Positions 54,000 through 62,061 of a stretch of DNA of 64,000 bases are shown here, in pieces (the stretch's first letter is position 1; every line of letters begins with the position of its first letter). Location of the stretch: NCBI RefSeq assembly GCF_900109555.1, contig NZ_FNZV01000013.1, positions 1-64,000 of the forward strand, given 5' to 3'. Made by a program: the position numbers and the translations under genes. The stretch comes from Pacificibacter marinus. Lineage in GTDB: Bacteria; Pseudomonadota; Alphaproteobacteria; Rhodobacterales; Rhodobacteraceae. Below the pieces are notes generated by a model. The model saw only the letters and a list, made by a program, of their open reading frames with translations. It searched no databases and was not told the DNA's origin.

Positions 54000-55370
54000 A
54001 TGTCCATTCCACAATCCGGCGGCGGCCAGATCGATAGCTTCGACGACTTGGTCACTTATTTTGCCAAGGGTAATAAGCCCAAGCAAGATTGGAAAGTCGG
54101 CACAGAGCACGAAAAGTTCGGCTATTGCAAAGACACGCTGCGCCCGATTCCCTATGAGGGCGAGCGCTCGATCAAAGCCATCTTGGAAGGCTTGCAATAT
54201 CGCTATGCATGGGACCCTGTGTTTGAGGGCGAATACCTGATTGGTCTCACCAAAGAGGGCGCGAATGTGTCGCTTGAGCCGGGCGGACAACTTGAATTGT
54301 CTGGCGCGCCGTTGGACAACATCCACCAAACCTGTGACGAAGTTCACGTGCATCTGCGCGAAGTCCAAAGTGTTGCGGATGAAATCGGAGCTAAATTTAT
54401 AGGGCTTGGCGCCGCGCCCCACTGGTCACATGACGACATGCCGTTGATGCCCAAAGGCCGTTATAAGTTGATGGATGCCTATATGGGCACTGTCGGCACG
54501 GCTGGTACGCAGATGATGCGCCGCACCTGTACGGTGCAAGTAAATCTCGATTTCGCGTCTGAATCTGACATGGTGCAAAAGTTCCGCGTCGCCTTAGCGT
54601 TGCAACCTGTGGCGACTGCGCTTTTCGCCAATTCACCATTTTTTGAGGGGAAGCTCAACGGTCACAAATCGTGGCGCTCACGTATTTGGCGTCATTTGGA
54701 TGACAGCCGCACAGGCATGTTGCCGTTTGTGTTTGAAGACGGCATGAGCTTTGAACGCTACGCTGATTTCGCTCTCGATGTGCCAATGTATTTCGTCTAC
54801 CGCGATGGCAAGTATATCAACGCGTTGGGCATGTCGTTCCGTGATTTTCTAAAAGGCGAATTGCCTGCTTTGCCCGGTGAAAAGCCTACGATGTCTGATT
54901 GGGCCGACCATTTAACCACGATTTTCCCCGAAGCACGGATCAAACAATACATGGAAATGCGCGGCGCGGATGGTGGCCCTTGGCGTCGCCTGTGCGCTTT
55001 GCCTGCATACTGGGTTGGCATGATGTACGATCAATCTGCGCTGGATGCTGCATGGGATATTGCCAAAGATTGGACGCCGGAGTTCCGCGAAGAATTGCGC
55101 GTTGCCGCGTCAGTCGATGGCCTGCAAGCCAAAGTACAGGGCGTCAAAATGATGGATCTGGCTCGTGAAACCATCGCAATATCCGAAAGTGGCCTTGTGG
55201 CGCGTGCCCGCGAAGGTGCGGGTGGCTTGGTTCCAGATGAAACGCATTTCTTAAACGCGCTCAAAGACAGTCTTGAGTCGGGCCAAGCTCCCGCAGATGA
55301 ACTGATCGCCAAATTCAATGGCGAATGGAACGGTGACGTCACCCGCGTGTTTGATGAATATTCTTACTGA
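54000..55370 (+). CDS. gshA: Glutamate-cysteine ligase (plant/alphaproteobacterial type)
   Basis: A 456-residue enzyme for the first step of glutathione synthesis. It belongs to the plant-like branch rather than the Escherichia coli branch, as usual in alphaproteobacteria. VGTEHEKFGYCKDTLRPIPY, SLEPGGQLELSGAPLDN and GRYKLMDAYMGTVGTAGTQM are hallmarks. Follows the membrane protein by 59 bp and ends in a bidirectional terminator shared with plsY. Confidence 0.95.
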   Translation: MSIPQSGGGQIDSFDDLVTYFAKGNKPKQDWKVGTEHEKFGYCKDTLRPIPYEGERSIKAILEGLQYRYAWDPVFEGEYLIGLTKEGANVSLEPGGQLELSGAPLDNIHQTCDEVHVHLREVQSVADEIGAKFIGLGAAPHWSHDDMPLMPKGRYKLMDAYMGTVGTAGTQMMRRTCTVQVNLDFASESDMVQKFRVALALQPVATALFANSPFFEGKLNGHKSWRSRIWRHLDDSRTGMLPFVFEDGMSFERYADFALDVPMYFVYRDGKYINALGMSFRDFLKGELPALPGEKPTMSDWADHLTTIFPEARIKQYMEMRGADGGPWRRLCALPAYWVGMMYDQSALDAAWDIAKDWTPEFREELRVAASVDGLQAKVQGVKMMDLARETIAISESGLVARAREGAGGLVPDETHFLNALKDSLESGQAPADELIAKFNGEWNGDVTRVFDEYSY

Positions 55371-55390
55371 TCTACTGTGATCCAGGCATG

Positions 55391-55421
55391 AAAAAGCCCC
55401 GCTCATTTGGCGGGGCTTTTT
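55391..55421. terminator. Bidirectional terminator between gshA and plsY
   Basis: GCCCCGC (55396-55402) pairs with GCGGGGC (55410-55416), preceded by five A and followed by five T. It can end gshA on the plus strand and plsY on the minus strand. Confidence 0.88.
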
Positions 55422-55504
55422 GCATTTCTAATGACATGGTTTAGTTTGCTACGCCAAAATCTCTGACAGGTTTTAAATGCCGTTTGAATATCAATTGGAC
55501 CCAC

Positions 55505-56086
55505 TTATTTTTTACCAATTTTTGTTTCTTCACCTGCGCGCAGTCGCGTGATGTTCTCGCGGTGTTTATAAAAGATAAGCGCTGATAAAACGGCCACTAA
55601 AATTGCACCATGCAGGTGGTAGAACACGATCGTATAAATCGGCGCAAGCAGGGCTGCGACCAAGGCAGACAGGCTGGAATAGCGTGTGACAACGGCCACC
55701 AAAAGCCATGTTGCACAGGCGGCCAAGCCCACTGGAAATGAAAGCGCCAAAAGCGTGCCAAGGAATGTCGCAACGCCTTTTCCGCCTTTGAATTTCAAAA
55801 ATACAGGATAAAGATGTCCGAGCATCGCACAAAGTGCTGCAACACCAGCACCGTCTTCGCCGACCAAAACGCGGGCGATTAAAACAGCGGCGGCACCTTT
55901 GCCACTATCGCCAAGCAACGTCAAAAAGGCTGCCAGCTTATTGCCCGTGCGCAAAACATTCGTGGCACCGATGTTGCCCGATCCGATATTGCGCAAATCC
56001 CCAAGCCCAAAGGCCCGCGCCATCACAATACCAAAGGGAATAGACCCAAGCAGATAGGCCAACACAGCAGTTAAAATTAGCATCAT
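55505..56086 (-). CDS. plsY: Glycerol-3-phosphate acyltransferase PlsY
   Basis: A 193-residue membrane enzyme that moves an acyl group from acyl-phosphate to glycerol-3-phosphate. The family loops are clear: [38 protein letters not shown] and [18 protein letters not shown]. It is the last gene of the minus-strand run after pyrB and the pyrC-like gene. Confidence 0.94.
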   Translation of the reverse strand: MMLILTAVLAYLLGSIPFGIVMARAFGLGDLRNIGSGNIGATNVLRTGNKLAAFLTLLGDSGKGAAAVLIARVLVGEDGAGVAALCAMLGHLYPVFLKFKGGKGVATFLGTLLALSFPVGLAACATWLLVAVVTRYSSLSALVAALLAPIYTIVFYHLHGAILVAVLSALIFYKHRENITRLRAGEETKIGKK

Positions 56087-56107
56087 ATCGTGCCCCTTTG
56101 GGTCAAT

Positions 56108-57376
56108 TTAAGTTGCATCGAACACGCGGATGCCAGCCACCCAAGTGCCTTTGATCTTACCTTGCATCCGCGCGCCATCAAACGGTGTGTTTTTCGACTT
56201 CGAGTGCAGTTTTGAACGGTCCATCACGAAAGGTGCTTCGGGATCGAAAAGTACGAAATCTGCGGGGGCGCCAACGCTTAAGCGGCCGCAATCTAACCCA
56301 AGCCGTTTGGCGGGGTTAAGTGACATCGCACGGAACAAGGCTGGTAAGGTAATTTGCTCGGCATGCACCAATCGCATCGCGGCAGGCAAAAGCGTTTCAA
56401 GCGCCACAGCACCAGATGCGGCTTCCTCAAACGGCAAGCGTTTGCTTTCTTCGTCTTGTGGCGTGTGCATTGATGAAATGATATCAATCAGGCCCGACGC
56501 TACAGCATCTACCATCGCCAAACGGTCATCTTCTGAGCGCAGCGGCGGTTTGACTTTGAAGAACGTGCGGTAGTCGCCAACATCATATTCATTTAGCGTC
56601 AAATGGTGAATCGATACGCCTGCTGTGACATCAAGCCCATTTGCCTTGGCCCGCTCAAGTGCAGGCAGCGCGCGTGCGGTGGACAGTTGATCAAAGTGAT
56701 ATTTCACCCCAGTCATTTCCACCAATGCAATGTCGCGGTCTACGGCCATGCGTTCGGCCATGGGTGACACAGCGGGTAGGCCGCGCAACGACGCGAATTT
56801 CCCCGATGTCACGGCGGCACCTTTGCTTAAGGTTGGTTCTTGTGGGTGACCGATCACGAGCACGCCTAGCGATCGTGCGTAGGTCATGCAGCGTTGCAAA
56901 ACTTTGGTATTTTCTACCACGTGATCGCAGTCAGTAAAGGCGACTGCGCCTGCGTCTTTCATAAAACCGATTTCGACCATCTCGTGGCCCGCACGGTCTT
57001 TGGTCAGGGCTGACATGTGCTTCACATGCACGATGGCATCGGTAGCGGCGCGGCGTTCTACGAATTCCAATACCTCTGGTGTGTCGATCGCATTCAACGT
57101 ATCGGGGCGCGTCACAATTGTGGTCACACCGCCCGCTGCGGCAGCGCGCCCTGCAGATGCAAAGCTTTCTTTGTGCCGCTCGCCAGGTTCCGAGACTTTC
57201 ACGCCCAAATCGACAATGCCGGGTGCCAAGCATTTACCACCGCAATCGATGATGTCGCCTTTGGGTGGTGTGCCCGTGCCAGTTTCGGCGATGACACCGT
57301 TTTCAACGCGCAACCATCCAAATGTGTCCGTCAGGGTTTCTGGATCAATTAAGCGGGCATTGATGAACACACTCAT
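56108..57376 (-). CDS. pyrC: Dihydroorotase-like protein, probably catalytically inactive (PyrC')
   Basis: A 422-residue amidohydrolase-fold protein of the PyrC family. The hallmark HxH metal motif is replaced: residues 56-65 read DLGVKVSEPG where active enzymes have D-x-H-V-H-L-R-x-P-G. The late catalytic Asp of the DHAPH motif is Met303 in MHTPQ. Other sites are kept (GHPQEP near 177, IHHL near 257, KPPLRSEDD). In Pseudomonas such inactive PyrC' subunits scaffold PyrB. Here pyrB and a tail-anchored gene lie upstream on the same strand, so a structural or regulatory role for aspartate carbamoyltransferase is likely. A separate active dihydroorotase is predicted elsewhere in the genome. Confidence 0.88.
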   Translation of the reverse strand: MSVFINARLIDPETLTDTFGWLRVENGVIAETGTGTPPKGDIIDCGGKCLAPGIVDLGVKVSEPGERHKESFASAGRAAAAGGVTTIVTRPDTLNAIDTPEVLEFVERRAATDAIVHVKHMSALTKDRAGHEMVEIGFMKDAGAVAFTDCDHVVENTKVLQRCMTYARSLGVLVIGHPQEPTLSKGAAVTSGKFASLRGLPAVSPMAERMAVDRDIALVEMTGVKYHFDQLSTARALPALERAKANGLDVTAGVSIHHLTLNEYDVGDYRTFFKVKPPLRSEDDRLAMVDAVASGLIDIISSMHTPQDEESKRLPFEEAASGAVALETLLPAAMRLVHAEQITLPALFRAMSLNPAKRLGLDCGRLSVGAPADFVLFDPEAPFVMDRSKLHSKSKNTPFDGARMQGKIKGTWVAGIRVFDAT

Positions 57377-57440
57377 GGGCGGCCTCTTTGGCTAAAACGA
57401 ATTGAAACGTGACTTGAAGCGCGACGGGCTGGGCAGGGCA

Positions 57441-57989
57441 TTATCCACCTATCCAAACAAACAGGGCGACGAAAACCGCAAGGAAGATCAACACAAATGT
57501 TGCCACCATACCGCCAATACGTGCGTCAGATTTTGCGGGTTTGCCTTGGGGCAATTCGCCTGCTGCGGATGTGCTTTCCAGTGCCTCATGTGCGGGCGTT
57601 GTCTGGGGCTGATTGTAGCGCGCAACAAAGCTGAGCGGCGCACTGGGCGCGAACTTGCTCTGGCCGTTTTCCAAGCCCTGCGAGAATACCAACAAAATAT
57701 GACCCGCCAAATTATCTAACATTTGTGCATCGTCGTTGATGTCCAAGCCGTTGCCTTCGGTCAAATAATTGGAAAACCCATAGGCCTTGAGCGCTTCTAG
57801 ATCTAAGACCTCAACGAAATCATGATCTGGAAAGGGCTGTACGCCTAAAGCTGTCCCTAAAGGCCAGATTTGCGCATCATCGTTGATGATTTCATGAGAA
57901 AACCAGTCGATTTCATCTTCGGGTAAATCGATTTTAAACAGCCACACCGAACGATATGGGGCGTTGCTGATATCAAGCAACGCACTCAT
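57441..57989 (-). CDS. Tail-anchored protein between pyrB and pyrC'
   Basis: A 182-residue protein with a folded N-terminal part ([34 protein letters not shown]) rich in acidic and aromatic residues, a Pro/Ala/Ser linker (residues ~125-155), and one C-terminal transmembrane helix ([20 protein letters not shown]). The start overlaps the pyrB stop (ATGA), so it is co-translated with aspartate carbamoyltransferase. I do not recognise a family. It could tether or regulate the pyrimidine enzymes at the membrane. Confidence 0.8.
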   Translation of the reverse strand: MSALLDISNAPYRSVWLFKIDLPEDEIDWFSHEIINDDAQIWPLGTALGVQPFPDHDFVEVLDLEALKAYGFSNYLTEGNGLDINDDAQMLDNLAGHILLVFSQGLENGQSKFAPSAPLSFVARYNQPQTTPAHEALESTSAAGELPQGKPAKSDARIGGMVATFVLIFLAVFVALFVWIGG

Positions 57990-58948
57990 GCCATGACACC
58001 GGTGTTGGCAGCGGCTTTTTCAGCACGCAAATTGCGCGCCAACAAATCCATCGCGGCCATGCGCACGGCAACGCCCATTTCGACTTGCTCTTGGATCACC
58101 GATCGATTGATGTCATCTGCGATGGTTCCATCAATTTCAACGCCACGGTTCATCGGGCCAGGGTGCATCACAATCGCATCATCTTTGGCGTGGGCAAGCT
58201 TGGCGGCATCTAATCCATAGCGGTGAAAGTATTCGCGCTCGGACGGAATAAATCCGCCATCCATCCGCTCTTTTTGCAAACGCAGCATCATGACGACATC
58301 AACGTCTTTCAGCCCCTCTTCCATGTCTTCATAGACTTCGCAGCCCAGCTCATTCATGCCCGCAGGGATCAAAGTCGGCGGTCCGACTAGCCGTACACGG
58401 TTTTCCATTTTGCCCAAAAGAATCAAGTTCGAGCGGGCCACACGCGAATGCGCTATGTCGCCACAAATAGCGATGGACAAGCGGTGCAAGCGCCCTTTGG
58501 CGCGACGTATGGTCAAAGCGTCCAGCAAGGCTTGGGTCGGGTGCTCGTGGCGTCCGTCGCCTGCATTTAACACAGCGCAATTCACTTTTTGGGCCAGTAA
58601 ATCAACGGCACCCGAATGAGGGTGACGTACAACCAAAAGATCGGGGTGCATGGCATTCAGCGTCAACGCGGTATCAATCAGCGTTTCGCCTTTTTTGATT
58701 GATGAGGCCTGCATCGCCATATTCATCACGTCCGCGCCCAAACGTTTGCCCGCCAGCTCAAATGAGCTTTGCGTGCGTGTGGAGTTTTCAAAAAACATGT
58801 TGATTTGCGTCATGCCCGCCAAAGCGTCAGAGTGTTTATTGGCTTGGCGATTGAGGTCGACATAGCTGTCAGCCACATCCAAAATTGTGGTAATTTCTGT
58901 GGGATGCAGGGGCTCGATGCCGAGAAGGTGTTTTTGCCGAAATGCCAT
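57986..58948 (-). CDS. pyrB: Aspartate carbamoyltransferase catalytic subunit
   Basis: A 320-residue enzyme that makes carbamoyl aspartate, the first committed pyrimidine step. Active-site stretches are intact: [53 protein letters not shown] and [13 protein letters not shown] strong GGGGG site precedes the ATG at 58948, which decides the start. It leads pyrB / tail-anchored / pyrC' / plsY on the minus strand. No PyrI regulatory subunit is present. Confidence 0.95.
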   Translation of the reverse strand: MAFRQKHLLGIEPLHPTEITTILDVADSYVDLNRQANKHSDALAGMTQINMFFENSTRTQSSFELAGKRLGADVMNMAMQASSIKKGETLIDTALTLNAMHPDLLVVRHPHSGAVDLLAQKVNCAVLNAGDGRHEHPTQALLDALTIRRAKGRLHRLSIAICGDIAHSRVARSNLILLGKMENRVRLVGPPTLIPAGMNELGCEVYEDMEEGLKDVDVVMMLRLQKERMDGGFIPSEREYFHRYGLDAAKLAHAKDDAIVMHPGPMNRGVEIDGTIADDINRSVIQEQVEMGVAVRMAAMDLLARNLRAEKAAANTGVMA

Positions 58949-59080
58949 AGAGCCCCCTTTGCGCCGCACAGGTTTGCGGCATCTTTGATCTGCTTATAGA
59001 AACTCGGGCGCTGTGCGGCAATGCTGCGTGGGTGCTTTCTTATGATTTACCTTCTTGAGATAGACGCGTACCGTGCCCGA

Positions 59081-59869
59081 ATGGAGACTCAGATTGATTA
59101 TTGGGATGCGCATGCGCTTTTAGAGTGGCAAGTCGAGCTTGGCGTTAGCGAAGCTATCGGCGAAACTCCTGTGAATCGTTATGAGATCCCTGCGGTTGCG
59201 CCCAAGCCCGCTGCTGTTGCTGTATCTGATGCGCCACCCGCACCAGTGAAAGCCCCAGAAATTGATGCTGTCGATGTTGCACAAAAGGCTGTGGCTGGTG
59301 TGACCTCAATCGAGGCGCTGTGCGCGGTATTGGAATCGTTTGAACTATGTGACTTGCGGCGTGGCGCGCGCAATATTGTATTTCAAGACGGCATCATTGG
59401 CGCGCGCGTCATGGTCATTGGCGATGCGCCCAACCGCGAGGATGATATTGCAGGTACGCCATTTACGGGAACTGCGGGCGCTTTGTTTGACAAAATGTTC
59501 GGGGCGATTGACCTAAGCCGCACAGCGCAAGATGTGGCACAGGGACTATACGTCACAACCGCGCTGCCGTGGAGACCACCGGAAAATCGCGACCCAAGCG
59601 CCGCTGAAATTGCAATGCTGAGGCCATTTTTGCTTAAGCACATCGAATTGGCCAATCCTGATGTGATCGTTTTGATGGGCAATTGGGCCTGCACTGCTGT
59701 GCTGGGACGCGCAGGAATCACGCGGCTGCGCGGGTCTTGGCAAACAGTGCAGGGTAAGCCAGCTCTGCCGATGGTGTCGCCACATGACCTTTTACGCACT
59801 CCGAGTGCCAAACGCGATGCATGGGCCGATCTTTTGGACCTGCGGGCGCGGCTGTTGAATTTGAATTAA
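59081..59869 (+). CDS. Uracil-DNA glycosylase-superfamily protein with altered motifs
   Basis: About 262 residues. An Ala/Pro-rich N-terminal part precedes a UDG-fold domain: RVMVIGDAPNREDDIAGTPF, LPWRPPENRDPSAAEIAM and VLMGNWACTAVLGRAG align with family 4/5 enzymes. Motif 1 reads GDAPN rather than GEAPG, and the HPAYLL-like motif 2 reads SPHDLL. Cysteines expected for a family 4 iron-sulfur cluster are mostly missing. It may be a divergent glycosylase or a DNA-binding relative. I start at METQIDYWDAHALLEWQ, as homologues do; an upstream ATG at 59042 is possible. Confidence 0.78.
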   Translation: METQIDYWDAHALLEWQVELGVSEAIGETPVNRYEIPAVAPKPAAVAVSDAPPAPVKAPEIDAVDVAQKAVAGVTSIEALCAVLESFELCDLRRGARNIVFQDGIIGARVMVIGDAPNREDDIAGTPFTGTAGALFDKMFGAIDLSRTAQDVAQGLYVTTALPWRPPENRDPSAAEIAMLRPFLLKHIELANPDVIVLMGNWACTAVLGRAGITRLRGSWQTVQGKPALPMVSPHDLLRTPSAKRDAWADLLDLRARLLNLN

Positions 59870-59893
59870 TCCAAACTTGAGGCACGATTGAGC

Positions 59894-60436
59894 ATGTCTA
59901 CCATCGACGACACAAAAGAATTTATTCCAGTTAGAATTGCGGTTTTGACAGTGTCTGACACGCGCAGCCTTGAGGACGATAAGTCAGGCGATACTTTGGT
60001 GCGTTTGATCCAAGACGCGGATCACTTGGTCGTTGAGCGTGCGATTGTCACGGATGATCGTGCTTTGATTCGCGATCATTTAAAGACTTGGGTCGCGCGT
60101 GCAGATATTGATGTTGTGATTTCCACAGGCGGTACTGGGCTGACGGGGCGCGATGTCACGGTTGAGGCGCATAGAGATGTCTATGAAAAAGAAATCGATG
60201 CGTTTTCTACCGTTTTCACTATCGTTTCCATGCAAAAAATAGGCACGTCTGCTGTACAAAGTCGGGCTACGGGCGGCGTGGCGAATGGCACGTATCTTTT
60301 TGCTCTGCCTGGATCTACAGGGGCCTGTAAAGATGCGTGGAATGAGATTTTAAAATATCAGCTTGATTACCGTCATATGCCCTGCAATTTCGTGCAAATT
60401 TTGCCACGCTTGGATGAACACAAGCGCCGCAAGTGA
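59894..60436 (+). CDS. moaB: Molybdenum cofactor biosynthesis protein MoaB
   Basis: A 180-residue MogA/MoaB-type protein, thought to adenylate or bind molybdopterin. IAVLTVSDTRSLEDDKSG, VISTGGTGLTGRDVTVEA and LFALPGSTGACKDAWNEIL are conserved. ATG at 59894 is preferred over the TTG six bases before. It is 24 bp behind the UDG-like gene, the usual order in Rhodobacterales. Confidence 0.92.
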   Translation: MSTIDDTKEFIPVRIAVLTVSDTRSLEDDKSGDTLVRLIQDADHLVVERAIVTDDRALIRDHLKTWVARADIDVVISTGGTGLTGRDVTVEAHRDVYEKEIDAFSTVFTIVSMQKIGTSAVQSRATGGVANGTYLFALPGSTGACKDAWNEILKYQLDYRHMPCNFVQILPRLDEHKRRK

Positions 60437-60568
60437 CCTGAAACAACTATAATTCAATTTTCTTCAAAAATGCGACAGAAAATTTATGCTGGACCGTAGA
60501 ACTGGTACGATGGACTGTGTGTGTCTGCGCGCTACCTCTTTTGTGATGACTTTAATCAAGGCTTCCCT

Positions 60569-62059
60569 ATGAAATTCCTTCGCCGCTCTCTTTTCGGATT
60601 GTTTCTTGTCGCCTCATGCGCAGCACTTGTTTTTGTGGCGGGCTATCGCATGTACACATCTGTCCAAGAAAAAGCGGCACAAGACAGTTTTAGCCCCCCC
60701 GCCCGCGAACGACAATTTGCAGTGAATGTTGTCACGGTTGAATTGGCGGATATCGCACCAGAGCTGTCAACTTTTGGCGAAGTGCGTGCGCGCAGAACTC
60801 TAGAACTTCGGGCCGCTCAAGGCGGTGAAATCATCGAGTTGGCCAGTACCTTTGAAGAAGGCGGGGTAGTCAAGGCTGGTGATATGCTGTTGCGTGTGGA
60901 TCAAACCGATGCCCAAGCCAATGTCCGTGTGGCGCAAGCTGATTTGCAAGAAGCCGAAGCTGAGTTGAATGATGCGGAACGTGGGCTTGAGATCGCTGAA
61001 GATGATCTTGCAGCTGCCCGTGCGCAACTGGTCTTGCGGACCGCAGCATTGACGCGCCAGCGCAATCTTGCAGATCGCGGTGTTGGCACCGAATCTTCGG
61101 TCGAAGACGCAGCTTTGTCGGAAGCTGCAGCACAGCAATCCGTTTTGTCCAAACGCCAATCGCTTGCTACGGCGAAAGCACGGGTTGATCAAAGTAAGAA
61201 CGGCGTGCTGCGTGCCGAAATCAATATGTCAGAAACAGAGCGCAGCTTGGCTGAAACAACCGTTGTGGCCGCATTTGATGGCACCTTGTCTGATGTGTCG
61301 GTGGCGCTGGGCGCACTGATCAACGCCAATGAACAAATAGGGTCACTTATCGACCCAAATGATCTTGAAATTGCCTTTCGTGTTTCAACACAGCAATACT
61401 CTAATTTAACCTCTGCTGAGGGTGGTTTGCCGACCTTGCCTGTGATCGCGTCGATGAATTTAGCTGATTTTGACGTGACGGCGCAGGGGCAGATCACCCG
61501 TGAAAGCGCCGCCGTGGGCACCGGACAAACGGGCCGTTTGTTGTTTGCGCGTCTGGACTCATCTTTGGGGTTGCGACCCGGTGATTTTGTCACTGTTCGC
61601 ATCCAAGAACCTGTGTTGAAAAATGTCGCGCGTATTCCTGCGGCAGCTGTTGATGCGGCGAACACTGTGCTGGCGGTGACATCTGACTCGCGCCTTGAAA
61701 TAGTATCGACATCGGTTCTGCGCCGCGTTGGGGACGACGTTATTGTTGATGCGACGGACCTTGCGGGGCGCGTTATCGTTGCCGAGCGCTCTCCACTATT
61801 GGGCGCGGGCATTCGCGTTAAAATAATAGGAACCGCAGACCAGAGCGATGCGACACCTCGCGGTGAAGGGTTGCCTGCCGCACCAGAGCTATCTGAGAAT
61901 ATTGAGTTAACGCCAGAACGCCGTGAAAAACTTTTGGCGTTTGTACAAAACAACACGCGGATGTCAGAAGATGTGCGCAACCGCATGGCAGAGCAATTGC
62001 AAGCCAAACACGTCTCGGCCGATCTGATTGCGCGGCTGGAAAGTCGGATGGGAGGCTGA
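60569..62059 (+). CDS. RND efflux periplasmic adaptor with C-terminal helical extension
   Basis: A 496-residue membrane fusion protein. An N-terminal anchor (SLFGLFLVASCAALVFVAG) is followed by the lipoyl half LRAAQGGEIIELASTFEEGG, a long coiled-coil hairpin (~110-230), the second lipoyl half TVVAAFDGTLSDVSVALG, and beta-barrel and membrane-proximal domains. The last ~50 residues (LTPERREKLLAFVQNNTRMS) add a charged helical segment absent from most adaptors. AAGG precedes the ATG by seven bases. The permease gene follows two bases after the stop. Confidence 0.9.
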   Translation: MKFLRRSLFGLFLVASCAALVFVAGYRMYTSVQEKAAQDSFSPPARERQFAVNVVTVELADIAPELSTFGEVRARRTLELRAAQGGEIIELASTFEEGGVVKAGDMLLRVDQTDAQANVRVAQADLQEAEAELNDAERGLEIAEDDLAAARAQLVLRTAALTRQRNLADRGVGTESSVEDAALSEAAAQQSVLSKRQSLATAKARVDQSKNGVLRAEINMSETERSLAETTVVAAFDGTLSDVSVALGALINANEQIGSLIDPNDLEIAFRVSTQQYSNLTSAEGGLPTLPVIASMNLADFDVTAQGQITRESAAVGTGQTGRLLFARLDSSLGLRPGDFVTVRIQEPVLKNVARIPAAAVDAANTVLAVTSDSRLEIVSTSVLRRVGDDVIVDATDLAGRVIVAERSPLLGAGIRVKIIGTADQSDATPRGEGLPAAPELSENIELTPERREKLLAFVQNNTRMSEDVRNRMAEQLQAKHVSADLIARLESRMGG

Positions 62060-62061
62060 TC

